Notes under the pieces: generated by a model | Database searches by the model: none | The model's input: the letters and a program-made list of their open reading frames with translations, nothing else | What the model was told of the DNA's origin: nothing | Position numbers and translations under genes: made by a program | NCBI RefSeq assembly: GCF_000517545.1 | Contig: NZ_BAIV01000023.1 | Coordinates: forward strand, 40,854 to 104,853 | DNA length: 64,000 nt | Reading direction: 5' to 3' | Source: Bacteroides reticulotermitis JCM 10512 | GTDB lineage: Bacteria > Bacteroidota > Bacteroidia > Bacteroidales > Bacteroidaceae | Part shown: piece by piece, positions 1 through 8,484 of the stretch | Layout: each line of letters starts with the position of its first letter | Position numbering within the stretch: position 1 is the stretch's first letter

Positions 1-2
1 CA

Positions 3-161
3 AAGCTGTTTTATGACCAGTCGAAGTTTCCCTTGCGGTATGATTATCTGTATGTCAATTCAGCCATGCAAAATGACTTGGTGAAATGTGATATCATTAA
101 AGATGCCTTTACCGATATATATTCGGATCATTATCCGGTTGTACTATTATTCAAGAAATAA
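3..161 (+). CDS. C-terminal end of an endonuclease/exonuclease/phosphatase family protein (partial)
   Basis: Only the last 52 codons are in the window, in the frame that starts at base 3 and stops with TAA at 159-161. The tail contains YSDHYPVVLLF. The SDHxPV pattern close to the C-terminus is the conserved His-containing motif of the EEP superfamily (exonuclease III / DNase I / sphingomyelinase-like hydrolases), where Asp and His form part of the metal-dependent active site. In Bacteroides such proteins are often exported, but the N-terminus lies outside the window, so location and substrate cannot be judged. The next gene starts 11 bases downstream on the same strand, so the two may be cotranscribed. 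Confidence 0.7.
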   Translation, partial: KLFYDQSKFPLRYDYLYVNSAMQNDLVKCDIIKDAFTDIYSDHYPVVLLFKK

Positions 162-171
162 ATTAGATATT

Positions 172-978
172 ATGAGAAAAATTACATTCTTAGTGCTCGC
201 CGCTTTAGTCGGTTTCATGCCTGGCGCATCCGCGCAAAAGAAGAAATCCGTTGCTGCCAACGGAGAAGTCGTGATCTACTTTGCCCGCCACGGGAAGACG
301 ATATTAAACACCATGGACCGGGTACAAGGTTGGGCTGATACGCCTCTCACCCCCGCCGGAGTGGAAGTTGCCGAATACCTCGGAGAAGGTTTGCAGAGTG
401 AAAATATACAATTCAAAGCAGCCTATTCCAGCGACTTGGGACGCGCACGCCAAACGGCTCGCATTGTACTTGACAACAAAGGACAAGCAAACCTGCCAAT
501 CACAGAAGTTGCCCAGTTGCGCGAAACCAACTTTGGCAGTTATGAAGGCGATCTGAATGGCAAGATGTGGGGAGATGCCGCCCTCTACCTACACTACAAA
601 TCGGCTCAGGAACTATTTGCCGATATGGAACAGAAACCGGAATTACTGAAGAGTGCGATAGCCAGTTTCAAAGCCCTTGAAACCTTGGGAATAGGAGAAG
701 ACTACGATCAGGTGAAAGCCAGAGGACAAAAAGCCATCCGGGAGATAGCTGCTAAAGAAGCCGCCAACGGAGGAGGAAACATCTTAATTGTGGGACACGG
801 CATGTCTATAGGCGTATTCCTTTCGGACATCGACAGCAACGGAAAAAAGCCTAGTGCCAACCATATGGGGAATGCCGCCGTATGCAAAGTGATATATAAA
901 GATGGTAAATTCTCACTCGAGTCATTTGGTGATATGAGTTATGTAGAAAAAGGAAAGAGCACTCGAACAAATAAATAA
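172..978 (+). CDS. exported histidine phosphatase family protein (phosphoglycerate mutase-like)
   Basis: A 268-residue protein. It starts at the ATG at 172, which opens a clear signal peptide (basic MRK, hydrophobic LVLAALVGF, cleavage after ASA-Q). An in-frame ATG at 88 lies inside the previous gene and gives no sensible N-terminus, so it was not used. The phosphatase signature FARHGKT (about residues 34-40) supplies the nucleophilic histidine, and IVGHGMS near residue 226 supplies the second catalytic histidine; the DRVQGWADTPLT segment is also typical of the branch. It is expected to act in the periplasm on a phosphoester substrate that cannot be named from sequence. A good rho-independent terminator follows at 1024. 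Confidence 0.88.
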   Translation: MRKITFLVLAALVGFMPGASAQKKKSVAANGEVVIYFARHGKTILNTMDRVQGWADTPLTPAGVEVAEYLGEGLQSENIQFKAAYSSDLGRARQTARIVLDNKGQANLPITEVAQLRETNFGSYEGDLNGKMWGDAALYLHYKSAQELFADMEQKPELLKSAIASFKALETLGIGEDYDQVKARGQKAIREIAAKEAANGGGNILIVGHGMSIGVFLSDIDSNGKKPSANHMGNAAVCKVIYKDGKFSLESFGDMSYVEKGKSTRTNK

Positions 979-1023
979 CTGTTCGTGAGCTTTATGTAGA
1001 ATGTTTGTAAACTTCACTATTCT

Positions 1024-1060
1024 AGCTGCCCCGTAAGGTCTGACTTCGGGGCAGCTGTTT
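1024..1060 (+). terminator. rho-independent terminator after the histidine phosphatase gene
   Basis: A perfect 10-bp stem (agctgccccg at 1024-1033 with cggggcagct at 1047-1056), a 13-base loop and a short T run. It separates the phosphatase gene from nfo. Confidence 0.8.
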
Positions 1061-1104
1061 CGTCTAAATCGAATAGAGTTTTAGCTCAAATAGTATAAAA
1101 ATAG

Positions 1105-1112
1105 TATATTTG
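1105..1112 (+). promoter_or_regulatory. -7 box of the nfo promoter
   Basis: TATATTTG matches the Bacteroidota -7 consensus TAnnTTTG and lies 29 bases before the nfo start codon. No clear TTTG was found at the -33 position. Confidence 0.55.
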
Positions 1113-1141
1113 CCATGCAAACCATTTAAAAAAGATCCAAA

Positions 1142-1975
1142 ATGAAATATATAGGAGCTCATGTTTCTGCTTCCGGTGGCGTAGAGTTCGCCCCGGTCAA
1201 TGCACACGGAATAGGTGCGAACGCTTTTGCACTTTTCACCAAGAACCAACGCCAATGGGTGAGCAAACCACTGACGGACGAAAGCATTCGCCTCTTTAAA
1301 GAGAATTGCCGTCAATACGGCTTCCAACCGGAATTTATACTTCCACACGACAGTTATTTAATCAATCTGGGGCACCCCGAGGAGGAAGCTTTGGAAAAAA
1401 GCCGGGCGGCTTTCGTTGACGAGATGCAACGCTGCGAAGAACTGGGACTGAAGCTGCTTAACTTTCATCCGGGTAGCCACCTCAACAAAATATCGGTAGA
1501 GAACTGTCTCGATCGCATTGCCGAGAGTATAAACCTAGCTTTGGAAAAAACGACGGGCGTAACAGCAGTTATTGAGAATACCGCCGGACAAGGTAGCAAC
1601 CTCGGAAACGAGTTTTGGCAATTGAAGTACATCATCGAACGGGTGAACGACCAAAGCCGCATTGGTGTATGTCTGGACACTTGTCACACATTTACTTCGG
1701 GCTACGACTTCCTGACGGACTACGCCCGGGTGTTTGACGAGTTCGAGCAGGTAGTAGGTTTCCAATACCTAAAGGGTATGCACCTGAACGACTCTAAGAA
1801 AGAACTTGGTAGCCGTGTAGACCGACATGACAGCATTGGCAAGGGGTTGATCGGAAGCGAGTTCTTCGAGAAATTGATGAAAGATCCCCGATTCAATGAA
1901 ATGCCACTCATCCTCGAAACGCCTGACGACACACAATGGGCAAAGGAAATCGCTTGGTTGAGAAGCGTTGAATAG
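1142..1975 (+). CDS. nfo: deoxyribonuclease IV (AP endonuclease)
   Basis: A 277-residue protein of normal length for endonuclease IV, which cleaves 5' to abasic sites during base excision repair using three zinc ions in a TIM barrel. Signature blocks are visible in order: NFHPGSH (about residues 109-115), VIENTAGQG (146-154), GVCLDTCHTF followed by GYD (177-190), HLNDSK with LGSRVDRHDSIGKG (217-237), and LILETPD near the C-terminus. These contain the zinc-binding His, Glu and Asp residues. It is a monocistronic gene with its own -7 box, and it ends tail to tail with the outer-membrane barrel gene, only 35 bases away. Confidence 0.96.
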   Translation: MKYIGAHVSASGGVEFAPVNAHGIGANAFALFTKNQRQWVSKPLTDESIRLFKENCRQYGFQPEFILPHDSYLINLGHPEEEALEKSRAAFVDEMQRCEELGLKLLNFHPGSHLNKISVENCLDRIAESINLALEKTTGVTAVIENTAGQGSNLGNEFWQLKYIIERVNDQSRIGVCLDTCHTFTSGYDFLTDYARVFDEFEQVVGFQYLKGMHLNDSKKELGSRVDRHDSIGKGLIGSEFFEKLMKDPRFNEMPLILETPDDTQWAKEIAWLRSVE

Positions 1976-2010
1976 CCTCTCACAACGGGGATTGAAAAAA
2001 GACGTATGAT

Positions 2011-4755
2011 TTATTTGCCGATCAAATTCAGTCGCAGAATAGCATGAACCATGAAGTAAGAGCCCAAAGCGTTATAATCCGTATCCCGAATAGCGGTTGC
2101 GGTAATGCTTCGCATCTGTGAGGTATCTTGTCTCAATAAATCGTAGATTTTGAAACGAAGCAGCAGTTGTTTGCGTTTCAGGAACGCTTTCGACAGCTGA
2201 CAATTCCACATAAAGTTTTCTCTGGAATAGCCCTGGTAGCCATACCCTTCACGAAGGGAATAGCTTAGGTCAGTGTATAGTTCCATCCGCCAGGGCAAGT
2301 AGAGTTGCAGTTCCGTGCCTGCCTGATAGTCGTATGTCTCGGTACGAAACTCCCGCACATTGTTATAAGAGTTATTATAGAGTATACCGGCCAGTCCGCT
2401 GACTTCGATCTGACGGGTACGATACGTCATCCGCAGGCGTTCGCGTGCAGTAAGATGGCGTACGCTACTCTTCACGGGTTCTTCCTTGTTCAGGGTAGTG
2501 TAACCGTTCTGATTGCGCAACTGAAAGGACGAGTTGGTACGGAAAACCCAACTGCGATTTCTGAAAGGGGTATTCAGCGTAAATGAACCGGAAGCACGCC
2601 AATTACCGTTGAGGTTGACCGGCATAGTAGTGCGCGCACCTGTCTCGCTGTCGTAGGTCACTTGGTTGGTGATGCTGTTCAATGTGTTTTCCGCCAACAG
2701 GGTGGCAACGATGTTGCGCTGATGTTTGGCATTGTAGGAGTTGAAGTTCAGCGTAAATGTATTGGTGTACGAAGGTTTCAGCGAGGAGTTACCCACACGT
2801 ATATTCAACGGATTGGTACGGTCTGTCACCGGTTGTAGATCGCGAATATTGGGTTGCCTACCCCTACCCCGGTATACAATCTGCAAACGGGTTCGCTTGG
2901 AAAACTTATATCGGAAGTTAACCGTAGGCGAAACGTTCAGTACCGACCGCCGAAGTGGTTCTTCATACCGATTGTCGAGCAATGAATGGCTGACTGACTT
3001 TTGCGGTTCAAGATCGACACCGATATTGTAATTGTATTTTTTACGTGAGGTGCGCACAGCAATATTCAGCAAGTTATTGGTGTATTGGTTCTCAAACCGG
3101 TTGCTGGCATCTTCTTCGTAATCGGGTTCAAAGTCTCCCAACTCTTCATCCCAGTTGTAGACCAGATGGTCGGAGTTATTCACTCGATACTGATAGCTAT
3201 AACGGAACTGGAGGAAGTGGAGCCATGGCAACGGTTCGACGTACACCAGCTGCAACCGGTAATTATAACCATCTACCTCATCATCTATCTGCTGATTAAG
3301 CGTTCGGACGGTATTATTCTTAAAATATTGGGTGGTAGAAAGACTTGTGCGGTCGGTCGACGAGTTATTAACGCCATAATCTACTTTCAAAGCGATGTTC
3401 CTGCCTCGCTGACTGAGCTTGCGGCTGAGTTGCAACATCAGGGTCAGGTTATTGCGAGAGTTGTCAGTAGCCCCCGAAGATGTCTTTTCATTGAGCAGAA
3501 CTTCATTCCCCCACCCTTGCTGAAAACCTTCATTCTTCCGGTCGTTGGCCGAAAAGCGATATTGGGGACGGAAGATGAGAGTTGTAAGGGTATCTATCTT
3601 CCACTCTACCGAGAGGTTGGCCACCAGATCGTGATTCTTTGTCCGGTTGGTGTTGCTACTCCGGTTGATCGACTTATCTTCCCGCAAGAAGTTATCGACC
3701 AGGGTGTTACTTTCTTCCCGCCGATCTGTGCCGGCGTATTGTACATTGGAACGGAGTTTGACGCGCTGCCAGTCGTAAGCGGTGTTAAAGCCGAGGGAAC
3801 GAGAGGTAGTCAGTCCGTTTCGGCTGCGGGTGTTGCCGCTAGACCCGGCGGATTCTCCCTGCAACTCTGAAAAGCCCTGGTTGTTGGTGTTGTTCAGGTT
3901 GGCAATGACGGTCATCTGAGAATTGTCGCGGAAACGGTTCAGGGTATTGGCGAGTTCATATCGTTCTTTGTTGCCTGCACCGCCCATAAAATTCTCCATC
4001 CAGCCTTGTTTCATCTTTTTCTTGACGGACAGGTCGAGAATCATCTCTTCTTCTCCATCATCAATTCCGGTGAGGCGTGCCAGATCGGATTGCCGCTCAT
4101 ATGCTTTCAGTTTCTCGACCATCTCTACGGGAAGATTTTTGAGTGCGGCTTGTGGATCGTCGGAAAAGAACTCCTTACCGTCAACGAGTATCTTTTTTAC
4201 TTCTTTGCCGTGAATCAGCAGTTTACCGTCGGAATCGATTTCTCCTCCGGGTAATTGTTTCACCAGGTCTTCGAGCATCGAGCCATCGGGTACGCGATAG
4301 GCGGAAGCATTGAATACAGTGGTATCTCCTTCGGTCACTACCATCGGGGCTTGACCTATGACGAGGGCTTCACTGAGAAGGTAGCTTTCGGGGAGCAAGG
4401 AGATAACCGGCAGGGTAAGCGAGGTTTTGTTTGTGGTGACGGCGATCGGGCGGTAACATGGCTTATAACCCAGATAGGAGACGTGAAGAAGTACAGTGTC
4501 GGCTTCGGAAGCGAAAGACAACCGGAATCGTCCTTCATCGTCGGTCGCACCGCCGGTAAGCAGCAGGCTATCGGGTAAAAAAAGCAGCCGGACCGTAGCG
4601 TACGGTACCGGCTGACTGGTTTCAGCGTCAACCACTCGCCCGGCAATAGTATTCTTGCCGGACTGTGCGCAAACAGCCAAACTTATCATCAGTAGTAGGA
4701 TACAATTAACAATAAAACGATACTGAAGAGGTGTGGTATGCCTGCTTGTGCTCAA
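2011..4755 (-). CDS. outer-membrane beta-barrel protein with N-terminal carboxypeptidase-regulatory-like domain
   Basis: A 914-residue protein. An N-terminal hydrophobic signal segment (NCILLLMISLAVCAQ) is followed by a CarboxypepD_reg-like beta-sandwich (GRVVDAETSQPVPYATVRL), a short plug-like region (residues about 130-230) and a long aromatic, Asn- and Arg-rich barrel. This is the layout of the TonB-receptor-like outer-membrane beta-barrel family, but no clear TonB box is visible. The reading frame has no ATG between the preceding stop and the hydrophobic core; the best start is TTG at 4755, and an indel near the start cannot be excluded. It is the last gene of the ECF sigma operon (11 bases after the upstream gene), which suggests it is the controlled output. 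Substrate unknown. Confidence 0.82.
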   Translation of the reverse strand: MSTSRHTTPLQYRFIVNCILLLMISLAVCAQSGKNTIAGRVVDAETSQPVPYATVRLLFLPDSLLLTGGATDDEGRFRLSFASEADTVLLHVSYLGYKPCYRPIAVTTNKTSLTLPVISLLPESYLLSEALVIGQAPMVVTEGDTTVFNASAYRVPDGSMLEDLVKQLPGGEIDSDGKLLIHGKEVKKILVDGKEFFSDDPQAALKNLPVEMVEKLKAYERQSDLARLTGIDDGEEEMILDLSVKKKMKQGWMENFMGGAGNKERYELANTLNRFRDNSQMTVIANLNNTNNQGFSELQGESAGSSGNTRSRNGLTTSRSLGFNTAYDWQRVKLRSNVQYAGTDRREESNTLVDNFLREDKSINRSSNTNRTKNHDLVANLSVEWKIDTLTTLIFRPQYRFSANDRKNEGFQQGWGNEVLLNEKTSSGATDNSRNNLTLMLQLSRKLSQRGRNIALKVDYGVNNSSTDRTSLSTTQYFKNNTVRTLNQQIDDEVDGYNYRLQLVYVEPLPWLHFLQFRYSYQYRVNNSDHLVYNWDEELGDFEPDYEEDASNRFENQYTNNLLNIAVRTSRKKYNYNIGVDLEPQKSVSHSLLDNRYEEPLRRSVLNVSPTVNFRYKFSKRTRLQIVYRGRGRQPNIRDLQPVTDRTNPLNIRVGNSSLKPSYTNTFTLNFNSYNAKHQRNIVATLLAENTLNSITNQVTYDSETGARTTMPVNLNGNWRASGSFTLNTPFRNRSWVFRTNSSFQLRNQNGYTTLNKEEPVKSSVRHLTARERLRMTYRTRQIEVSGLAGILYNNSYNNVREFRTETYDYQAGTELQLYLPWRMELYTDLSYSLREGYGYQGYSRENFMWNCQLSKAFLKRKQLLLRFKIYDLLRQDTSQMRSITATAIRDTDYNALGSYFMVHAILRLNLIGK

Positions 4756-4766
4756 TTTGTGTTGAC

Positions 4767-5357
4767 TTAGTGAAATAAAGCTATTATAATAAACCTATTT
4801 ACCTGTATGATGAGGCTGTGTTGTCTTTGTCTTTGACGGTCTCCCTGTCCGGGTTTTTGCCCTTTCTTTCTACGGTCGAATTCTTTTTTGAATTTATTCG
4901 CGTTACTTTTCTCCATCTGATAGATGCGCGTTACTTGTTTCTGAGAAAGTACCTTGCTGAATTCAGTGTAGTATTTCTCGCGGATGTCTAATAGTTTACG
5001 GCTCTGCGCAAACTGGTCTTTGATCTGCTTGGCTATTTCAGCATCGGTCAATGCGGGTTTCGGTGCCATTTTAGTAGCTTGACCAGCATCTTTCTGTCCT
5101 CTGGGCGTACGGTTCATCATGCGGCATTCGCGCAGCTCTTTGAGGTAATTGCCATAGACAGGCGTGAACTTGGCGGCTGTGGCATCGTCTAGCATCAGGG
5201 CCTTGACCATGCGATCTGTCTGCATCTGGGTCATTTGCTCGGGAGTGGGACGTTGTTTCTTTTCCTGAGTTTCTTTATTCTGTGCCGAGAGGGTTATCGA
5301 GCCTCCCAGTAGCAGGGCGGCCATCATGAAATGCATAAATTTAGTTTTCATAATCAT
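4767..5357 (-). CDS. small exported CpxP/Spy-like protein of the ECF operon
   Basis: A 196-residue protein with a signal peptide (FMMAALLLGGSITLSAQ); the start is ATG at 5357 or the second ATG two codons later. The mature part is highly charged and helical, with PEQMTQMQTDRMVKALML (about residues 38-55) and a second segment around VLSQKQVTRIYQMEK, a spacing reminiscent of the two LTxxQ-type motifs of periplasmic CpxP/Spy chaperones. It sits between the putative anti-sigma gene and the barrel gene. The last residues (LIIQVNRFIIIALFH) look unlike the rest; adding one C near base 4812 would end the protein at HSPHHTGK, so a small indel is possible. Function unproven. Confidence 0.6.
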   Translation of the reverse strand: MIMKTKFMHFMMAALLLGGSITLSAQNKETQEKKQRPTPEQMTQMQTDRMVKALMLDDATAAKFTPVYGNYLKELRECRMMNRTPRGQKDAGQATKMAPKPALTDAEIAKQIKDQFAQSRKLLDIREKYYTEFSKVLSQKQVTRIYQMEKSNANKFKKEFDRRKKGQKPGQGDRQRQRQHSLIIQVNRFIIIALFH

Positions 5358-5384
5358 CTTGTTTTAATGATTTAATTCAATTGT

Positions 5385-5732
5385 TTAATTTAAAAATAGA
5401 TCGTTTTCAGAGAAGTTGACGAGCTCTTCCAACTCCTCATCTGACAATTCGTTTATCCATTTATCTACCGGATCGGCCGTTTCATGGTTCTTCTCTATCG
5501 CTAAGCGGTCGGAAACGGGCTGTTCGCTTTGCCGCAAGAAGGGGATAAAGAAGAACCCGGCCAATATGGCGGCGGTCATTACGGAGGAGATGACGAGTCG
5601 CAAACGGAATCTCCGCTGCCGCTTGATGCCGGCTCGCTCCATCACCTGCTGCTGTACGTCCTCGAAGAAGCCTTCAGGGGTACGGTAGGGTGTATGTTTT
5701 CCTATATCGTCAAAATCAAAATCCTTTTTCAT
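5385..5732 (-). CDS. single-pass membrane protein, putative anti-sigma factor
   Basis: A 115-residue protein with an acidic and aromatic N-terminal region (DFDDIGKHTPYRTPEGFFEDV), one membrane segment (LVISSVMTAAILAGFFFIPFL, about residues 47-67) and an acidic C-terminal tail. The gene starts 6 bases after the ECF sigma gene ends. Position, size and topology (cytoplasmic N-terminus, one membrane helix, short outer tail) are those of small anti-sigma factors that accompany ECF sigma genes in Bacteroides. No zinc-binding anti-sigma motif is present, so the role is inferred from context. Confidence 0.6.
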   Translation of the reverse strand: MKKDFDFDDIGKHTPYRTPEGFFEDVQQQVMERAGIKRQRRFRLRLVISSVMTAAILAGFFFIPFLRQSEQPVSDRLAIEKNHETADPVDKWINELSDEELEELVNFSENDLFLN

Positions 5733-5738
5733 AATGCT

Positions 5739-6278
5739 CTACCTATTTAATATATATTCTTTTATCTTTTCTTTCGCATAGTGAAAATTCACTTTCAGGG
5801 TCTCGGGCTTGGCGTCGAGCACACGGGCTATCTCTTCGTAATCGAGTTCATCGTAATAACGCAGGTTGAAGACCAACCTCTGCTTCTCGGGCAGACTCAA
5901 AATGGCTTCCTGAAACTTCACCGCCAATTCGTTTTCGTAGTCGATATAATCGGATGCTCTGAGTTTACTCATCAACTCTTCCTGCACATCTTCGGACGAG
6001 ATTACGCCTTCGCCCTTACGATTGTTCAGCCAACGCAAACTTTCATTGGTGGCTATCCGGTATATCCAGGTACTCAAAGAACTCTCGCTTCGAAAATGAT
6101 CCATATGCCGATAGACTCGGATAAAGACTTCTTGAAGAACGTCCTGCGCATCTTCGTGTAGTACAACCAACCGCCGGATATAGTTGTATATCGGCTTCTG
6201 AAAGGTGTCCATCAGCATTTTAAAGCCGCGTTCACGATTGGAGGCACAAGTATTGCGAATTAGTTCTTCGTTTACCAT
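5739..6278 (-). CDS. ECF-type RNA polymerase sigma factor
   Basis: A 179-residue protein of the sigma-70 extracytoplasmic-function group. Region 2 is visible as FQKPIYNYIRRLVVLHEDAQDVLQEVFIRVYRH (about residues 26-58) followed by FRSESSLSTWIYRIATNESLRWL, the promoter-melting segment. Region 4 is LPEKQRLVFNLRYYDELDYEEIARVLDAKPETLKVNFHYAKEKIKE (about residues 130-175), with the HTH that reads the -35 element. It is the first gene of a four-gene minus-strand operon with the putative anti-sigma protein, the CpxP-like protein and the outer-membrane barrel, implying envelope-stress or ligand-responsive control. No TAnnTTTG box was found upstream. Confidence 0.93.
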   Translation of the reverse strand: MVNEELIRNTCASNRERGFKMLMDTFQKPIYNYIRRLVVLHEDAQDVLQEVFIRVYRHMDHFRSESSLSTWIYRIATNESLRWLNNRKGEGVISSEDVQEELMSKLRASDYIDYENELAVKFQEAILSLPEKQRLVFNLRYYDELDYEEIARVLDAKPETLKVNFHYAKEKIKEYILNR

Positions 6279-7294
6279 GGATTTTTTCTAAGCTTTACTA
6301 GTTAGAACGAAGAATGGTAGGGAAGTTAAATGGAGGTGGGCGCTTTTGGGCTTTATTAACAATAAAAGGAATTTAAGGCTTACCGATGAAATCATGTGGA
6401 CTATATATAATTCTTTGTTTATTTACCCTAGAAAGAGCAGAAGCTGTCCACGATTTCTCTTAAGTGCAAGCTAGAGGATGCTTACATCGATAGCTAATTA
6501 ACCTAGAAAACGCATTATTCAAGCGAGTAAGTAAAATGTAAACGACTATATGACTAAATCACTTTTTGCCATATACTACTGATTACCAAACAGATACAAT
6601 GCGCATACTTTTCTGAGACTGATTTATAGCCATAGATAACACCAGTTCCAAAGGCTATATACTTTGCCAAAATCGACCGACAGGGTGCAATAAATCAACT
6701 GAAAAAAGGTTTTTTTTCTCATTAATTTAGCTGTTCCACATTATGTGGAACAGGTGAGTCACAGTTGTGGAACAGCTGTCCCATACTATGTGAGTCACCT
6801 GTCGCACATTATGTGAGTCAGCTAATAAAAGGGAACAAATTGAAGAAACGACTACATAAATGTACGAATTAGAACATACGATACAGCTAATAAAAAGCTT
6901 GTTTAGTAAATTGAAGACTCTCTTTTTTTGAGAAAGCAAACTACGCTAAACGCTCATTAAAATAAAGTGACCTGAAAAAGAAGACGCAATATAAGTAATT
7001 GGTATACTGAAAGATATGCAAAAAAGTGACTTACACATCAAACCAATGTAAAACATCACACAAAATGCTTATATCAGGTTTCGGGGATGAAATTAGGAAT
7101 ATTGGCCGTCTACACGGATACTGCATAGCGTGCAAAAAGAGTAGAAGCTTAAGTAGTGCTCAGGAAAATCGGGGGGGCATCGGACACCATACTTTTGCAG
7201 GTGATCCGAATTTATTAGTCTTCAGGAAAATAAAAAAACCTCCTTAGCTTATTGGAGGGCCAGGGAGGTGCTTGCATAAAACCGAAAATTCGCT
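6279..7294. other. 1.0-kb gene-poor region between the ECF operon and DUF4250
   Basis: No reading frame here shows recognisable protein features. The stretch is AT-rich and holds a degenerate tandem repeat at 6731-6821, listed separately. Near 7233-7272 are short inverted segments (cctcc / ggagg) that could form a weak terminator for the DUF4250 gene, which ends at 7295. Confidence 0.6.
6731..6821. repeat. degenerate tandem repeat, four units of 22-23 bp
   Basis: Units at 6731-6753, 6754-6775, 6776-6798 and 6799-6821 share the words ctgt, acattatgtg (or actatgtg) and gagtcac or ggaacag. The first unit is also a near-perfect palindrome (gttccaca-tta-tgtggaac). The array lies in a gene-free region and has no spacers. 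Confidence 0.75.
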
Positions 7295-7471
7295 TTACCA
7301 GAATTTGTTGTACTCGGCACTGTATTCAAAGCCTACGGACTTGAGTTGGCTGATTAGGTTTTCCTTATCTACTTGCATATCGTCGCACAACTCATCCAGC
7401 GAAGCGTAGCAATCGCGAAGTTTCATATTGATGACGCTGAATAACATCATTGGGTCTTTGGGTAATTCCAT
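7295..7471 (-). CDS. DUF4250 domain-containing small protein
   Basis: A 58-residue protein: ATG at 7471, TAA at 7295-7297. It begins MELPKDPMMLFSVINMKLRD and ends GFEYSAEYNKFW, which matches from memory the small conserved family DUF4250 found across Bacteroidales and Firmicutes. The middle (ASLDELCDDMQVDKENLISQL) looks like a small helical, HTH-like fold. Size is normal for the family. No neighbours on the same strand are close enough to form an operon. Biochemical role unknown. Confidence 0.85.
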   Translation of the reverse strand: MELPKDPMMLFSVINMKLRDCYASLDELCDDMQVDKENLISQLKSVGFEYSAEYNKFW

Positions 7472-7900
7472 CTTAATTGTTCTTTAAAAATCCGACGCAA
7501 AATTACAGTTTTTTCTTTCTGTATCAGCAAAATACTTATTTATTATTTGTAAATTGCCAAGGTAATAGAATGGTATATGAGTTAGTCCGGACGGATAATC
7601 GATCATCGACATTCCGCAATCTGATTGTACGCTCTACACCTTACTCGGGGTCTTCTAGCAAAATGCTGTCTATTGCGAGTTCGAGGGTGCACTATTTAAA
7701 GATGTAATCCTGTAAAACAGGTCATTTTATGGTTTTTTATTAAATATATGTTAGTTATCGGTTTGACATGAGTAGCAGAAAAAGCCCTAATATAGTTGCA
7801 TTTCCAACCATATTAGGGCATTCGGGAAGTTTTTAGCAAGGTTATTGAATGTAATTGTTAATAATCCTTTCATCTGCATATTTCTTATAAAAATTGTTTC
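7472..7900. other. gene-poor interval with a hairpin
   Basis: No convincing gene was seen. A 10-bp perfect inverted repeat (gccctaatat at 7784-7793 with atattagggc at 7810-7819) forms a hairpin with a 16-base loop but no T run, so it may be a weak terminator or a regulatory hairpin upstream of the next gene. Confidence 0.5.
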
Positions 7901-7908
7901 TACATTTG
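7901..7908 (+). promoter_or_regulatory. -7 box directly upstream of the gene at 7917
   Basis: TACATTTG fits TAnnTTTG exactly and ends only 8 bases before the first plausible start codon, which would leave almost no 5' untranslated leader. No clear -33 TTTG is visible, so the box could be coincidental. Confidence 0.4.
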
Positions 7909-7916
7909 TGGTCGTT

Positions 7917-8345
7917 ATGATGAAGTACATATTCTTTATATCATTAGGTCTATTTCTAATGTTGGGGGTTAGTTCGGTTCCCAATAAAGATCTGCAAGGG
8001 GTCCGAAGTACAATCGGTACTATAGCCACTGAATCGCTTAGTCATGCCTCTAAGATTAGCATTCAAGAGGTCTGCAAAAAGGATTATCAGCTAAAAGAGG
8101 ACAGTCACTACGGGAGATATAGTTACGAAACCGGTGATGGAGTTTTGGCAAACTCACTCTTATCCCGAAGTTACTTCACCCCAAAAACTCTAAAAATCAC
8201 CCCCTCCTCCGCAGTAATCCAGATACTAAGCGCTTTCAAGACGCAACTTCCAGAAGAAAAATGGACTGCATTCTCCTACGAAATTAATCCTCTCAAATAT
8301 TCATACAGATACTACATTTATACACTGGGACGCATGCTTATTTAA
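7917..8345 (+). CDS. hypothetical exported or membrane-anchored protein
   Basis: A 142-residue protein from the ATG at 7917 (the adjacent ATG at 7920 is equally possible). A longer frame opens at 7845, but it would add a hydrophobic extension lying across the promoter-like box, so the shorter start is preferred. The N-terminus MMKYIFFISLGLFLMLGVSS is a signal peptide or membrane anchor. The rest has no recognised domain; notable stretches are YSYETGDGVLANSL and a C-terminal tail rich in Tyr and Ile (YSYRYYIYTLGRMLI). No gene nearby shares its orientation closely enough to suggest a partner. Function not recognised. Confidence 0.5.
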   Translation: MMKYIFFISLGLFLMLGVSSVPNKDLQGVRSTIGTIATESLSHASKISIQEVCKKDYQLKEDSHYGRYSYETGDGVLANSLLSRSYFTPKTLKITPSSAVIQILSAFKTQLPEEKWTAFSYEINPLKYSYRYYIYTLGRMLI

Positions 8346-8484
8346 TCATTTTAGAATTCAGAATGGAAAAGAGCCTTTCTTCTTCTATTCGATACGATGT
8401 ATAATGACTATACAAATAAATACAGGAAATTAGTTTAAGCATTGAGATAGAGAAATTCTTTAGTACATAAACAATCAACATACA

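Noticed and set aside
3085..3870. 261-codon plus-strand open frame inside the outer-membrane barrel gene
   Set aside because: It lies entirely antisense to a well-supported barrel gene and shows no domain or signal; such long antisense frames arise from the codon bias of the barrel.
7026..7247. 73-codon plus-strand frame
   Set aside because: No family resemblance, no promoter close by, composition like random AT-rich sequence.
7477..7707. 76-codon plus-strand frame next to DUF4250
   Set aside because: Overlaps the upstream region of DUF4250, lacks a promoter, and shows no protein-like features.
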